Shown: positions 5,314-5,387 of the stretch, one piece after another
How the letters are laid out: every line of letters starts with the position of its first letter
Position numbering within the stretch: the first letter of the stretch is position 1
Source of the DNA: an uncultured Erysipelotrichales bacterium
GTDB taxonomy: Bacteria; Bacillota_I; Bacilli_A; Erysipelotrichales; Coprobacillaceae
Length of the DNA stretch: 5,387 nucleotides
Assembly (NCBI GenBank): GCA_934754755.1
Contig: CAKVJS010000093.1
Span: forward strand, 1 to 5,387
Reading direction: 5' to 3'
The notes under the pieces: model-generated
Databases searched by the model: none
What the model was told of the DNA's origin: nothing
The model's input: the letters and a program-made list of their open reading frames with translations, nothing else
Translations under genes and position numbers: made by a program

Positions 5314-5387
5314 TTACTTAAAATAGATACCATAAACAATGGATCCTATTATAAGTAGACTTAATACAAGAGCTACAATAACCCCAC
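5314..5387 (-). CDS. C-terminal end of a probable membrane protein (partial)
   Basis: Read leftward from the window edge, one frame is open for 23 complete codons and stops at TAA 5316-5314. The residues are strongly hydrophobic (GVIVALVLSLLIIGSIVYGIY) and end in FK, as expected for a last transmembrane helix with a short basic tail. The start lies outside the window, so the family cannot be named. It would lie upstream of nrdD in the same direction, 190 bases away. The call rests on a short segment. A plus-strand frame from ATG 5339 is also open to the edge but has no ribosome binding site and reads less like a protein. Confidence 0.5.
   Translation of the reverse strand, partial: GVIVALVLSLLIIGSIVYGIYFK

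Noticed and set aside
5303..5387. Rightward promoter (TTGACA 5303-5308) and gene starting at ATG 5339
   Set aside because: The -10 position 17 bases downstream (GATACC) matches poorly, no ribosome binding site precedes the ATG, and the opposite strand reads as a convincing transmembrane C-terminus.
1..5387. Noc-binding sites (TTTCCCGGGAAA-like) and parS (TGTTTCACGTGAAACA-like)
   Set aside because: Only half-sites such as TTTCCC are seen; no full palindrome was found by reading both strands.
1..5387. tRNA, rRNA, CRISPR array, insertion sequence or phage genes
   Set aside because: No regularly spaced repeats, cloverleaf patterns, transposase-like or phage-like proteins were seen. The dUTPase could suggest a phage, but its operon with nrdDG and its roughly 170-residue Bacillota-type layout point to a chromosomal gene.

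Overview
The window looks like a chromosomal segment of a low-GC, AT-rich member of the Bacillota. It carries rsmG followed directly by a noc-type ParB paralogue, an order known near the replication origin of Bacilli, and the intergenic spaces are very rich in A and T. An oxygen-sensitive class III ribonucleotide reductase is encoded, so the cell must be able to grow without oxygen. I cannot name the genus from the sequence alone; a Bacilli or Erysipelotrichia-like lineage is my best inference.

Layout. Bases 1-1470 form a rightward block: the 3' part of rsmG (16S rRNA methyltransferase), a likely promoter, noc (ParB/Noc-family CTP-dependent DNA clamp), an 85-residue two-helix membrane protein of unknown function, and an intrinsic terminator. 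Bases 1471-1893 contain no convincing gene, only several hairpins and one doubtful 25-codon reading frame. Bases 1894-5123 form a leftward block, read in the order nrdD, nrdG, dut, ending in an intrinsic terminator at 1894-1928. Bases 5124-5313 are the nrdD upstream region, with a -10-like box and AT-rich inverted repeats. Bases 5314-5387 probably hold the last codons of another leftward gene encoding a membrane protein.

How the genes work together. NrdG is the radical-SAM activase that places the glycyl radical on NrdD. NrdD then reduces ribonucleoside triphosphates to deoxyribonucleoside triphosphates. Because class III reductases work at the triphosphate level, UTP reduction yields dUTP directly. 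The third gene, dut, hydrolyses dUTP to dUMP, which keeps uracil out of DNA and supplies thymidylate synthesis. The tight spacing (1 base between nrdD and nrdG, 10 bases between nrdG and dut, with the dut ribosome binding site overlapping the nrdG stop) supports one transcript.

Most of the window is ordinary housekeeping sequence. The points most worth a second look are the Noc protein, which keeps the Noc-type DNA-recognition residues but lacks the N-terminal membrane-binding helix of Bacillus Noc and is followed by a small membrane protein instead of parA/parB; the dut linkage to nrdDG; and the structured gene-free gap between the two convergent terminators. I found no clear evidence for a wholly new system.
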